A stretch of DNA of 64,000 nucleotides, from contig CAAGKZ010000059.1 of assembly GCA_900770665.1 (NCBI GenBank), forward strand, positions 26,512-90,511. Reading direction: 5' to 3'. The position numbers were made by a program, and so were the translations under genes. Below the pieces are notes generated by a model that was given only the letters and a program-made list of their open reading frames with translations, ran no database searches and was not told where the DNA came from. The DNA is from Bacteroidaceae bacterium. Its GTDB lineage: Bacteria; Bacteroidota; Bacteroidia; Bacteroidales; Bacteroidaceae. Of this stretch, positions 1 to 9,289 are shown piece after piece. Every line of letters begins with the position of its first letter. Position 1 is the first letter of the stretch.

Positions 1-3000
1 CAATGCTATGCGAATCTTTCCATCCTGCACGGTGAGCAATGATATTTCCGGTGTCGTATGCATATCGCTCACCTCAACCGCTTTTTCGTATGTGGAGGTG
101 TTGTAATCACTCTTAATGCTATGTCGTACGGTATATTTACCGGCTTTGTTGAACACTGCAACAGCACTGTCATTATTTATGACGGTAAATGAGGCTGCCC
201 CGTTCTTGCCGAAGCTTGTAAACCTGCCGTCGTCACCGGCAATTTCCCACTCGCCATCCTTGGCATTCGCAGCCGGAATGTTGACAGTTGCTCCGCCAAG
301 TACAACATCGGGTATCTCAAAAGAGGTGTTCGGCTTTGCCTGAATATATATATTGCATTTTTCATCTCCGGCTGTAATTGTCTTGTTGCCCTCGCTGTTC
401 CACACAACGGTGTACAGTGTCCCTTCTTGACTTATTACCTCACCGCCATCCCAGTCTATGCTCTCTGCAATGTTGCTGTTGATACCGATAATGGTGCCGG
501 CGCCAACTTCGCTTCTTGCAGGAGCTTCAATTTTTGTCGTTTCCTGTACGGTGAGCATATATACTTCGGAGAAGTCCGATTCAAGCATCTGCCCGTCGAC
601 AGCCTGCACCTGTATCTCATATTCTCCGGCAGGGATAGATGTGGTTGGTATGAAGAACCTGTTACCGCAGATAAGTTGCTTGTTTGACGGAACGTGTACA
701 CCGTTCTTGGTGCTGTTGCACGGCGAAATGATGTAGGCATTCTCTCCGCTCGCACCTTTGCGCTTTACACTAAGGTTATACTTCATTCTTATCTGTGGTG
801 TCTCCTTGTCGGTGGAGTGTGTCCACGATATGCTTATGCCTTTAAAACTCTTTCCAACCGATATATTGGTTGGTGCAGCCGGGCGGCTGTTTTGTGTCTT
901 CAACAGTAGGCTTTCTATTGCAATATCTCCTGTCGGTGTAACAAATGCTTCTTCTACATCAAGGCTGGAGGTTTCTTTTGCTGTCTTTACAAACCTGTAT
1001 GAATGGTCAGCGAACAATAAAGTTACTCCAATGTCATTGTTGACGCCGGCTTTCGAGGATATGAAATCCCTTGTTCCGTCGTTATTGATATCGAACAGAT
1101 ACTCGCCCTCTCTGGCTATGCTTGTTATGCCTTCAAAAACTGTTTCCGTTCCGTCGTCCCATAGGATGCGGAGCTTGTTTTCATCGTTCTGGCACAGTAT
1201 ATCATATTTCCCGTTGTTGTCGTAATCATCAAATGCAAGCGTGTTGTTTGAATCGTATGAGAATATTGTGTCGCTGCGTGTGAAGGTGAAATCACCGTTG
1301 TTGGCATAGAGCACAAGATGGTGTAGTTTTGTGTTCTTGTCATACTCATCCTTTGTAAAGTCTATCAAACCGTCGTTGTTATAGTCTTTATTGATGCTTC
1401 CACTAAAATTGGCTATCTGTGCAACCTCAGTGAATGAGGTGCATCCATAATTGCCCTTCAGGAGATATGTCGTGTACTCCCCTCCGTCCTGTAGTTCGGC
1501 TCTGTAATTATATATGTAATCCAAATTGCCGTCATTGTCTATGTCGCAGAATGTCGATAAACCTGAGCGCTGCCAATTGGACGGTACATTGACACCGCCT
1601 ATGCCATTGTTGATGCTCATTAGCTTGTCGCCTTCGTTAATAAGGGATGAAACGGTATAACCACCTCCGTAGAAACCGCTTTTGCCGGCTCCAAACCGGT
1701 CGCATTTTCCGTCTTTGTTAATATCAAAAGGTGTGCCATTAAATATTTCGCTATTGTTGTTGTACATCTTGTTTATGGGCGAGAAAGTGCCGTTGGCATT
1801 GCAGGTATAGAACTTTTTGTTTTTGAACTCGTAAAACTCCATATTGCCATCCTCGTCCATATCAAATGCACCTTGAGCCATTATGGGGTCAATGAGTGCG
1901 GTGTTGCAAGGCTCTACGCCTATTGTCCTTGTGTACTCCATTGAGGTGTTGCCTTTTTCATCGGTTACCTGCAAGGATATACGTTTTTCCCCGCTTTCAT
2001 TGAAGAGAAGCAGCAGCCTCATTCCGTCATCTTCGGTACCTATGATTCTACCGCCGTCGATGCTCCATTTCAATGTGTTTTGTGGGTCTACATTGTGGTG
2101 CAGTCTAATTACACAGGTGTCTCCTATGCAAAAAGGTGTTCTATGTATCAAATCAAACGACACCGCGGGTTCTGCCTTTTCAAATATGGTCTCTTCGCTG
2201 AATTGCGAACCGCGGTTGTTGGGGTCGATAGCCTGTACCGAAATATAGTATTTCCCGGCTGGCCAGCTGTTAGTGTTGAGCGTGCGGAAACGGTTACGCT
2301 CCTGGTTGCCGCCAATGAGGTTCCGTCTTGTTCCGTCGGCAAGAGCGTGTGCATAGAGAATATCGCCTTTGCCGGGTTCTGTGCCTATGCGCAGGGCGTA
2401 TGTGAGGTCGCATCCCGGTGTCTCCTTGTCCTTTCCCTCTTCCCAGCTTATTTTCAGAGTTCCGTTGCTCGGGTCGTATGCTGTGATTGGCGCCTGCGGT
2501 CTCTCGGGTCTTTCGTTTACTGTAGCCGATAACGGCATCAATGCCCATGAGTTTGCAATGTACAATATTCCGCTATTGTCTATGTCTATAACGGCGGAAG
2601 TACAATATTCCGGTTTTGATTTTAGTTGACATATTAACGGAGTGTCGAAATCAAGGATACTTTCACTTATTTTTGTTCCGTTTACATTGAGGTATCCTAT
2701 GTGTCCGGTGTAGTAGCCGTCGGCGTCTTTGCCGTCTATGTCATCAATGTTGCATATAACCTCGTAGTTGCCGTCTGAATCAAAATCCACGCAGGCTACA
2801 AAATGCATATGGTCGCTGTAGTAGTTCTCGTGGCATTTGAACTGTTCGTTTCCGATGTTTTCCATCAGAAGCAGGTAACTGCCTCCCGGGTCTTTTGAGT
2901 AGGTCAATTTGCCGCAATAATCGTATGCTATCAGCAGGTCGATGTCTCCGTCCTTGTCAAAGTCGTAGTTCCAGCAGCCGCCATTATGGGCAAATCCTGT

Positions 3001-3903
3001 ATATATCCTTTTCCTTTCCCACTCGCCGTTCTTGCGCGAAAAGTGTATGTATATCTCCTGTCCCAGTTCCAGTATGTCTGCTATGCCATCGTTGTTTACA
3101 TCGACAAATATGCACTCGCCCGATAGTTGATTGTATATTATTTTGTCATTGCCGGTGTTTATAAGTACCTGCTTCCCTGTTACATAATCGGCAATGCCGT
3201 CTCCGTTTATGTCTTTTGAATTTACCCGGTGAATAGGTGGGTTGTATACTGTTGTTGCATTAACTGAAACAATCCACTTGAGGTTCAGAGCGCTTTCGTA
3301 TGATTGCGATATAAGGGTTCTGCCGTTGCGCAGTTTGTTGTAATTGATTACGCCGTTATATTCGCTTTCTGTCATTATACTCACACTCCTCTCGATGAAT
3401 TCGCCATCGGGCAGCAGTGTGTATCCAAAATCATGGTTGGTGTTTTGATGTGTTATATCCGGGTAACCGTCGTTGTCAAAATCAAGGACAACCAAGTCTG
3501 TTTCAGAGGAAATTCCGAATGTGTCCTTGTGGCAATTCCCCTTTCCCAAACCCAATAATGTCTGGTATTCTAAGAAGTCTTCGTAGCCGTCGTTGGAGTT
3601 TCCGGTTGAGAATGTAATGAAGTGGTCAATGTTACCGTCGTTGTTAAGGTTTGTATTAAGTTGCCCCCAAATCTGTTCACTAACACTTGTTGTATTGCCC
3701 GTGCTTTTATTCAATGAGTAGAAGTAATTCGGATACTTTTTGTTATAAACCTCTATTATGCCGTCTCCGTCAATATCATAGTGGTTACCCATTTCTGAAT
3801 CAACGGTGATTTTAGGTGTAATGATGCCGGTTTGTGCATAACTGCCTGTATAACTGACAAATGCTAATAGGGTAAATGAAATCAGTAGTAGACGGGTTTT
3901 CAT
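1..3903 (-). CDS. Large secreted VCBS/FG-GAP repeat protein with Fn3-like domains, C-terminus outside window
   Basis: The reading frame is open from the ATG at 3901-3903 to the window edge (1301 codons, no stop), so the 3' end is missing. The N-terminus is a signal peptide (MKTRLLLISFTLLAFV, then SYAQ). The body is full of Asp-rich calcium-loop-like repeats such as DIDGDGI, DFDNDGYPD, DINGDGIAD, DVNNDGIADI, DFDKDGDIDLL and DFDSDGNYE, the signature of VCBS/FG-GAP beta-propeller blades. Around residues 470-570 a fibronectin-III-like stretch interrupts them (ISWEEGKDKETPG, KYYISVQAIDPNNRGS). The last visible codons (EISLLTVQDGKIRI) resemble the start of a T9SS type A sorting domain, so the protein probably ends just beyond the window. 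It is likely exported and surface-bound or released by T9SS. Ligand unknown; adhesin or carbohydrate-binding roles are typical of the family. Confidence 0.85.
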   Translation of the reverse strand, partial: MKTRLLLISFTLLAFVSYTGSYAQTGIITPKITVDSEMGNHYDIDGDGIIEVYNKKYPNYFYSLNKSTGNTTSVSEQIWGQLNTNLNNDGNIDHFITFSTGNSNDGYEDFLEYQTLLGLGKGNCHKDTFGISSETDLVVLDFDNDGYPDITHQNTNHDFGYTLLPDGEFIERSVSIMTESEYNGVINYNKLRNGRTLISQSYESALNLKWIVSVNATTVYNPPIHRVNSKDINGDGIADYVTGKQVLINTGNDKIIYNQLSGECIFVDVNNDGIADILELGQEIYIHFSRKNGEWERKRIYTGFAHNGGCWNYDFDKDGDIDLLIAYDYCGKLTYSKDPGGSYLLLMENIGNEQFKCHENYYSDHMHFVACVDFDSDGNYEVICNIDDIDGKDADGYYTGHIGYLNVNGTKISESILDFDTPLICQLKSKPEYCTSAVIDIDNSGILYIANSWALMPLSATVNERPERPQAPITAYDPSNGTLKISWEEGKDKETPGCDLTYALRIGTEPGKGDILYAHALADGTRRNLIGGNQERNRFRTLNTNSWPAGKYYISVQAIDPNNRGSQFSEETIFEKAEPAVSFDLIHRTPFCIGDTCVIRLHHNVDPQNTLKWSIDGGRIIGTEDDGMRLLLLFNESGEKRISLQVTDEKGNTSMEYTRTIGVEPCNTALIDPIMAQGAFDMDEDGNMEFYEFKNKKFYTCNANGTFSPINKMYNNNSEIFNGTPFDINKDGKCDRFGAGKSGFYGGGYTVSSLINEGDKLMSINNGIGGVNVPSNWQRSGLSTFCDIDNDGNLDYIYNYRAELQDGGEYTTYLLKGNYGCTSFTEVAQIANFSGSINKDYNNDGLIDFTKDEYDKNTKLHHLVLYANNGDFTFTRSDTIFSYDSNNTLAFDDYDNNGKYDILCQNDENKLRILWDDGTETVFEGITSIAREGEYLFDINNDGTRDFISSKAGVNNDIGVTLLFADHSYRFVKTAKETSSLDVEEAFVTPTGDIAIESLLLKTQNSRPAAPTNISVGKSFKGISISWTHSTDKETPQIRMKYNLSVKRKGASGENAYIISPCNSTKNGVHVPSNKQLICGNRFFIPTTSIPAGEYEIQVQAVDGQMLESDFSEVYMLTVQETTKIEAPARSEVGAGTIIGINSNIAESIDWDGGEVISQEGTLYTVVWNSEGNKTITAGDEKCNIYIQAKPNTSFEIPDVVLGGATVNIPAANAKDGEWEIAGDDGRFTSFGKNGAASFTVINNDSAVAVFNKAGKYTVRHSIKSDYNTSTYEKAVEVSDMHTTPEISLLTVQDGKIRIAL

Positions 3904-4014
3904 AAGTGAATAGTTTTTAATGACTTACAAAAGTATATAAAAGGGGTAAAATTATTCTTCCCTATTTGTTAAAGTATGTTAAACGCATGATTGGCAAAAA
4001 AGTGTGCAACTTAT

Positions 4015-4045
4015 TTTGAACTCCGCGTGGCTTTCATTATCTTTG
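4015..4045 (+). promoter_or_regulatory. Bacteroidota-type promoter of metF operon
   Basis: TTTG at 4015-4018 and TATCTTTG at 4038-4045 are separated by exactly 19 bp, matching the -33/-7 consensus TTTG-N19-TAnnTTTG. The leader to the metF ATG is about 60 nt. No SAM-riboswitch-like sequence is seen in it, unlike metK. Confidence 0.75.
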
Positions 4046-4112
4046 TATCTTGGCGAATGTGGTTCTTTGGAGTCTTATATCACGCAACGCTTTTATAGTT
4101 TACTGATAACAT

Positions 4113-5066
4113 ATGCGAGTAATCGATTATATAAATTCATCGGCCGGTACGGCGTTTTCGTTCGAGGTGCTGCCACCGCTCAAGGGCGTGGGCACCGGTA
4201 AGCTGTTCGGGAACATCGACCGCCTGATGGAATTCAATCCGGGTTATATAAATATAACGACCCATCATAGCGAGCCTGTCTATCAGGATGCCGGCAACGG
4301 GATGTTCCGTCTTGCTTCGATACGCAGGCGTCCCGGCACAGTGGCTGTAGCCAATGCGATACATTACCGTTATGGTATTCCTGTGGTTCCGCACATTCTG
4401 TGCAACGGCTACACCCTTGAGGATACCGAGTATGTGCTCATTGATTTGCAGCTTTCGGGCATAAGCGATATTCTTGTGCTGCGCGGCGACAAGTGCAAGG
4501 GCGATGCCAATACGGCTCCGGTTAAATGCGGCAACAAGAATGCCATAGACCTGCAGCGTCAGGTAAACCGCTTCAACGAAGGCTTCTTTGTCGACGGTTC
4601 GGTAATGAAAGAGCGTGGCATGCCGTTCTCCTATGGTGTTGCGTGCTACCCCGAGAAGCACGAAGAGGCACCGAACATGGAGAGTGACCTTGCTGTGCTC
4701 AAGCAGAAGGCCGATGAAGGTGCCGCTTATGCCGTGACACAGATGTTCTTCGACAACAGCAAGTATTTCGCTTTTGTGGAGCGTGCGCGTGCGATGGGGA
4801 TAACTATCCCAATTATTCCCGGTATAAAGCCTATACACCGTCTTTCGCAGATGAATGTGTTGCCGAAGACCTTCCGTGTCGATTTGCCTGCCGACCTTGT
4901 CAATGAACTTGTAAAATGCAAGGACGATGCGGCTGTGGCTCAGGTGGGTTGCGAGTGGGGAGTGCAGCAGTGCCGTGAACTGAAGGAGCACGGGGTGCCG
5001 AGTCTTCATTTCTACACCCTCAATGCTTTCGACAGTGTTTATGAAATAGCAAAAGCAATCTACTGA
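4113..5066 (+). CDS. metF: 5,10-methylenetetrahydrofolate reductase
   Basis: FAD-dependent enzyme that reduces 5,10-methylene-THF to 5-methyl-THF, the methyl donor for methionine synthesis. The 317 aa match the usual length of bacterial MetF. Near the N-terminus FSFEVLPP (residues 15-22) holds the catalytic Glu18 (E. coli Glu28 equivalent). VLRGD (122-126) carries the conserved flavin/folate-contacting Asp. IPIIPGIKPI is the conserved C-terminal barrel strand. The ATG at 4113 lies about 60 nt after a consensus promoter. The stop overlaps the next ATG by one base (TGATG), so metF and holB are translationally coupled. Cytoplasmic. Confidence 0.95.
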   Translation: MRVIDYINSSAGTAFSFEVLPPLKGVGTGKLFGNIDRLMEFNPGYINITTHHSEPVYQDAGNGMFRLASIRRRPGTVAVANAIHYRYGIPVVPHILCNGYTLEDTEYVLIDLQLSGISDILVLRGDKCKGDANTAPVKCGNKNAIDLQRQVNRFNEGFFVDGSVMKERGMPFSYGVACYPEKHEEAPNMESDLAVLKQKADEGAAYAVTQMFFDNSKYFAFVERARAMGITIPIIPGIKPIHRLSQMNVLPKTFRVDLPADLVNELVKCKDDAAVAQVGCEWGVQQCRELKEHGVPSLHFYTLNAFDSVYEIAKAIY

Positions 5067-6199
5067 TGGGAGTATTCTTTAAAGATATTATAGGACAGAA
5101 GGCGGTGATTGACAGATTGCGTAGCAGTGTCGATGACAACAGGCTCGCGCATGCCCTTCTCATCTGCGGCCCGCAGGGCAACGGCAAATTGCCAATCGCC
5201 ATTGCTCTTGCGAACTATCTGCTGTGTGGCAGCGGCAACGGTGATGCCTGTGGCACTTGTCCGGCATGTGTCAAGTTGGGTAAATATATCCACAGTGACC
5301 TTCATTTTGTTTTTCCTGTAAAGAAGAAGGGTAGCGGCAATGAAAAGCCTGTGAGCGACGATTATATTACAGAGTGGCGCGAACTGCTTTTGCAGAACCC
5401 CTATTTCAGCTATGATGATTGGCTTGCAAAACTTAATCTCGACAACCAGCAGCCGATGATATATGAGCGTGAGAGCGGTGAGATATTGCATAAACTCTCG
5501 ATGCAGTCACGCGAGGGTGGCTGGAAGGTGGTCATTATATGGTTGCCCGAGAAGATGAGAGAGGATGGTTCCAACAAATTGCTCAAGATTATCGAGGAAC
5601 CGCCACACAAGACGCTTTTCCTGCTTGTGTCGGAAGAACCGGAAAAAATAATACAGACTATCCTGAGCCGAACACAGCGAATTGATATCCCGCGTATTGC
5701 GCAGGCTGATATTGAAAATGCGCTTGTATCGCGTTATGGCTTGGCTTTTGATGATGCCAAGACGGTAGCGCAGCAGAGTGTCGGCAATTGGGAGAAAGCC
5801 GAGGAGATGTTGTCGGTGAGCGAGGAGAAATCCCTGTTCCTTGATCTCTTTATGCAACTCATGCGTGTGGCTTATGCGCGCAATATACGCGATATGAAGG
5901 CTTGGAGTGAGCAGGTTGCAGCGTTGGGACGTGAGCGGCAGAAACGTCTGCTCGATTATTGCCAGCGGATGATTCGTGAAAATTTTATCATGAACTTCAG
6001 AGAGGATGAGATGGTTTACATGTCGCAGGCCGAACGTAACTTCTCGGTGCGCTTCTCGCCATTTGTGAATGAACGTAACATATTCGGCATAATGGAGGAG
6101 TTGTCCGAGGCTCAGAGACACATAGAACAGAATGTTAATGCAAAAATGGTCTTCTTCGATATGTCGTTGAGGATGATTGTTTGGATAAAAAATAGATAA
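5066..6199 (+). CDS. holB: DNA polymerase III delta' subunit (clamp-loader)
   Basis: AAA+ clamp-loader subunit of 377 aa. The N-terminal domain starts FFKDIIGQKAVIDRL and has a P-loop-like GPQGNGKL (35-42). It also carries the Cys4 zinc module at C54, C62, C65 and C68 (CGTCPAC) typical of DnaX/HolB. The sensor segment reads LLKIIEEPP ... ILSRTQ, so the SRC motif is SRT here. The start overlaps the metF stop by 1 bp. The delta' subunit, with delta and tau/gamma, loads the beta clamp. The metF-holB-ricT-gldH order is a recurrent Bacteroidota arrangement. Confidence 0.9.
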   Translation: MGVFFKDIIGQKAVIDRLRSSVDDNRLAHALLICGPQGNGKLPIAIALANYLLCGSGNGDACGTCPACVKLGKYIHSDLHFVFPVKKKGSGNEKPVSDDYITEWRELLLQNPYFSYDDWLAKLNLDNQQPMIYERESGEILHKLSMQSREGGWKVVIIWLPEKMREDGSNKLLKIIEEPPHKTLFLLVSEEPEKIIQTILSRTQRIDIPRIAQADIENALVSRYGLAFDDAKTVAQQSVGNWEKAEEMLSVSEEKSLFLDLFMQLMRVAYARNIRDMKAWSEQVAALGRERQKRLLDYCQRMIRENFIMNFREDEMVYMSQAERNFSVRFSPFVNERNIFGIMEELSEAQRHIEQNVNAKMVFFDMSLRMIVWIKNR

Positions 6200-7366
6200 A
6201 TGGAAAAAAGATATAAGGAGAATAATGGTTGTGCCGGTATCTGCTGCAAAGGTTGCGGCAGGATGGATGCGCCTTTGAATACCTTTGATTGGCTTGCCGC
6301 CGTACCCGGCAATGAGGAGTATACCGATATTGTTGAGGTGCAGTTCAAGAATACCCGCAAGGGATATTACAGGAATAGCAACAATATCCCTCTGCAGAAG
6401 GGTGATGTGGTTGCAGTTGAGGCAAGTCCGGGACATGATATCGGCAAGGTTACCATGACCGGCCGTCTTGTGCTGTTGCAACTCAAGAAGACACGACTCA
6501 CTCCCGAGAGTGAGTTCAAACGCATATACCGCAAGGCACGTCCGGTGGATATGGAAAAATATGAGGAGGCAAAAGCGCGCGAGCATGACACCATGATACG
6601 TTCGCGCCAGATTGCCAAGGACCTCAATCTCGATATGAAGATTGGCGATGTGGAGTATCAGGGCGATGGTTTGAAGGCAATTTTCTATTATATAGCCGAT
6701 AACCGTGTCGATTTCCGTCAGCTCATCAAGGTTCTTGCTGATGTCTTCAAGGTGAAGATTGAGATGAAGCAGATTGGTGCGCGTCAGGAGGCCGGCCGCA
6801 TTGGCGGTATCGGTCCATGTGGCAGGGAGCTATGCTGTGCTACGTTCACTACCAATTTTGTATCTGTCTCTACATCGGCAGCCCGCTTCCAGGATGTATC
6901 GCTCAACCCACAGAAACTTGCAGGGCAGTGTGCGAAACTCAAGTGTTGTCTCAATTACGAGGTTGATGCATATGTTGAGGCTTCAAAGAGATTGCCGCAG
7001 CGTGATATTGAACTCGAGACAAAGGATGGCACATACTACTTCTTCAAGTGCGACATTATGCGCGGTGAGATAACATACTCTACCGACAAGCATATACCTG
7101 CAAACCTTGTGACGATTACGGGTCGCAGGGCTTTTGCCATCATTGAGATGAACAAGCGCGGTGAACGCCCCGACAGCCTGAACAATGAGCTGGCACAGGA
7201 ACCAAAGCGTCCTGTCGATTTGCTTGAGCAGGAGAATATCAACCGTTTCGATTCTGTTCAGCGAAACAATAAGAAACGTCGCAAAGGTGGTGGTAACCGT
7301 CACGACTCAAAGAGAGGAAATGGTAAAAGGGAGCATAAGGAAAAAGGCGGTTCTGCCGAGGCTTAA
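6200..7366 (+). CDS. ricT: PSP1-domain protein, RicT-like
   Basis: 388 aa PSP1 (YaaT) family protein. In Bacillus RicT is part of the Fe-S-containing Ric complex that affects RNase Y-dependent RNA maturation; in Bacteroidota the role is untested. The ATG abuts the holB stop directly. A Cys-rich N-terminal segment (NNGCAGICCKGCGRM, about residues 9-23) precedes the PSP1 core. The core ends in the conserved GIGPCGRELCCATF and CAKLKCCLNYE cysteine motifs. The last 50 residues are very basic (KRRKGGGNRHDSKRGNGKRE), suggesting RNA contact. The gene's last 47 bp overlap the start of gldH. Confidence 0.85.
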   Translation: MEKRYKENNGCAGICCKGCGRMDAPLNTFDWLAAVPGNEEYTDIVEVQFKNTRKGYYRNSNNIPLQKGDVVAVEASPGHDIGKVTMTGRLVLLQLKKTRLTPESEFKRIYRKARPVDMEKYEEAKAREHDTMIRSRQIAKDLNLDMKIGDVEYQGDGLKAIFYYIADNRVDFRQLIKVLADVFKVKIEMKQIGARQEAGRIGGIGPCGRELCCATFTTNFVSVSTSAARFQDVSLNPQKLAGQCAKLKCCLNYEVDAYVEASKRLPQRDIELETKDGTYYFFKCDIMRGEITYSTDKHIPANLVTITGRRAFAIIEMNKRGERPDSLNNELAQEPKRPVDLLEQENINRFDSVQRNNKKRRKGGGNRHDSKRGNGKREHKEKGGSAEA

Positions 7367-7814
7367 ACAGTTGCTTTTGGCCGTTTTGCTGCTTGCTTCG
7401 TGTGACGGTACTGTGTATCATCAATTCAGGGAAGTGGATGGTGACGGTTGGAATGTAACAGATACTCTGCAGTTCCATTATGAAGGTTCGGGCAGGTCGA
7501 CCAAAGCGGTTCAAATGGCTGTGCAGGTGAGATATGGCTCTGCATACAAGTATAAGGATCTGTACCTGCGCGTAGAGACGCTGAGTGCTGACAGTGCGTT
7601 GCTGTCGGTTGATACCCTATGTTGCCCGATATATGACGACAATGGCCGCAGATTGGGCAGCACGGCAGGTTCGATATATCAGAATGAAAGCCAAAATATA
7701 CTCTTGGATGCGTCATGCGCCGACACTCTTTTGTTGAAAGTTTCGCATATCATGGCCGATGAATCACTGCATGATATCTTTGATGTGGGCGTAAAGCTTA
7801 CCGGCGCAGATTGA
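7320..7814 (+). CDS. gldH: Gliding-motility/T9SS-associated lipoprotein GldH
   Basis: 164 aa lipoprotein. The start chosen is ATG 7320, just after AGAGAGG and inside the 3' end of ricT, because it gives a basic n-region, a hydrophobic stretch (LLLAVLL) and the lipobox LLAS|C. A longer upstream frame exists but is coded out of frame with ricT. The mature part (YHQFREVDGDGWNVTDTLQF onward) matches the GldH family pattern of a short beta-rich lipoprotein. GldH is needed for gliding and chitin use in Flavobacterium, where loss destabilises T9SS. In non-gliding Bacteroidales its role is presumably in envelope or secretion functions. Confidence 0.8.
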   Translation: MVKGSIRKKAVLPRLKQLLLAVLLLASCDGTVYHQFREVDGDGWNVTDTLQFHYEGSGRSTKAVQMAVQVRYGSAYKYKDLYLRVETLSADSALLSVDTLCCPIYDDNGRRLGSTAGSIYQNESQNILLDASCADTLLLKVSHIMADESLHDIFDVGVKLTGAD

Positions 7815-7825
7815 TGACTGCAATA

Positions 7826-9289
7826 CTACTTCTTTACTTCCCTGTCGGCGTCCAGTCGCAGGAAAATGAACAGCAGTATCGTGAATCCCAGGAAAGATGA
7901 GCCTCCATAGCTGAAAAACGGTAGCGGGATTCCAATCACCGGTACAAGCCCGAGTACCATTCCTATGTTGATGGTGAAGTGCAGGAAGAATATCGAGGCT
8001 ATGGCATATCCGTACGCTCTGCCCATGCGGTCGTTCTGCCGTTCGGCGAGATGTATGATTCTCAAAATGAATATCACGAACATTGTCAGCACGAAGGCAG
8101 AGCCAATGAAACCTTGCTCCTCGCCAATGGTGCAGAATATGAAATCGGTGTCCTGCTCGGGAACATAATCCAGTTTTGTCTGTGTTCCGTTGAGGAAGCC
8201 TTTTCCGGATATTCCACCCGAGCCAATGGCAATCTTTGACTGGTGTACATTCCAACCCACACCCGAAAGATCGTCCTTGAGTCCCAAGAGTACCTCTATT
8301 CGCACTTTCTGATGAGGCTTGAGTACATTGTGCATGACAAAGTTGCAGGACATTATAAAGACTATTGAACCGATAATGTATATTGCCACCCACAGGTGCC
8401 TCCACTCCTTCAATCGTGTCTGTATAAGAAGGTAAATGGCGTTGAATGCCAGCAGCAGATATTGTGTTATCATTATGTTGAATTCAATAAGGTATATTGC
8501 AACCCAATATGAACATAATGTTACCACAAGGTTCGTAACAGCAAGGACAAGGAAAGCCCTGTCATTCCTGCACCAGAATTTTACAAGTGCAACGGATATT
8601 ATCTGTATTATGACTGTTGGTGCATAGTGTCCGATACTTATCGGCAGTTTTGACATCATCTCGCTGTCATATTTCACTCCTACCACAAAATATACTATGG
8701 CGCTCACTGCAGTCAACAGGAATATTCCGGTCATTCCTTCGCGGTACAATACGAGGAACAGGGCAAGATAGACCAACGCGCTTCCGGTTTCTCTTTGTGC
8801 CATGATTATGAGCATGGGCAGCAGTATTATGCCTACTGCCTTTAAAAAGTCACGGTTATCGCTCATCTTGAACTCCCTGCGTCCTATGAATGCTGCAAGC
8901 ATCAGCGCTGTAGCGAATTTCATGAATTCGGCCGGTTGTATGCTGAACGGTCCAGCCGATATCCAGGAGCGTGAACCTTTGATGTCGGTTGCAATGAATA
9001 TCGTGAGTACGCCAAGCAACATTGTGCCGGCGTATAATATTACCGAGAGGTTGCGGTAGGCATGTTTGGGTATGCATAGCATGAAGATGCCGGCAAAGAG
9101 TGATATGCCCATCCAGAGCGCCTGCTTTCCGCTGCGCTCTCCCTGATTGAAGAACTCGGCAAAACCGGTCTCTATGTAACTGTGCGTGGAACCGCATATT
9201 GCCAGCCAACCCATTGTGGCAAGCAACAGGAAGAGGATGATTGTCCACCAGTCCAGGCGCTTGAGTATGTTATCTTTCGTCCGCTCCAT
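7826..9289 (-). CDS. rodA: Rod-shape SEDS glycosyltransferase RodA
   Basis: Peptidoglycan polymerase of the SEDS family that partners PBP2 in lateral wall synthesis. The frame can be extended to 9331, but ATG 9289 (MERTKDNIL) gives the conserved RLDWW start, overlapping the PBP2 gene by 20 bp. About ten membrane segments are seen. SEDS motifs include IQPAEFMKF, AQRETGSALVY, SGVGWNVHQSKIAIGSGG, EQDTDFIFCTIGEEQG and GIPLPFFSYGGSS. At 487 aa it is about 110 aa longer than E. coli RodA because of extra transmembrane helices in the middle (about residues 200-320), a common Bacteroidota form. It is last in the mre operon. Confidence 0.93.
   Translation of the reverse strand: MERTKDNILKRLDWWTIILFLLLATMGWLAICGSTHSYIETGFAEFFNQGERSGKQALWMGISLFAGIFMLCIPKHAYRNLSVILYAGTMLLGVLTIFIATDIKGSRSWISAGPFSIQPAEFMKFATALMLAAFIGRREFKMSDNRDFLKAVGIILLPMLIIMAQRETGSALVYLALFLVLYREGMTGIFLLTAVSAIVYFVVGVKYDSEMMSKLPISIGHYAPTVIIQIISVALVKFWCRNDRAFLVLAVTNLVVTLCSYWVAIYLIEFNIMITQYLLLAFNAIYLLIQTRLKEWRHLWVAIYIIGSIVFIMSCNFVMHNVLKPHQKVRIEVLLGLKDDLSGVGWNVHQSKIAIGSGGISGKGFLNGTQTKLDYVPEQDTDFIFCTIGEEQGFIGSAFVLTMFVIFILRIIHLAERQNDRMGRAYGYAIASIFFLHFTINIGMVLGLVPVIGIPLPFFSYGGSSFLGFTILLFIFLRLDADREVKK

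Noticed and set aside
4137..5009. 290-aa open frame on the minus strand
   Set aside because: Lies fully opposite metF; composition is Arg/His-rich and typical of an antisense shadow.
5507..6586. 359-aa minus-strand frame
   Set aside because: Antisense to holB and ricT, no family features; explained by codon bias of the true genes.
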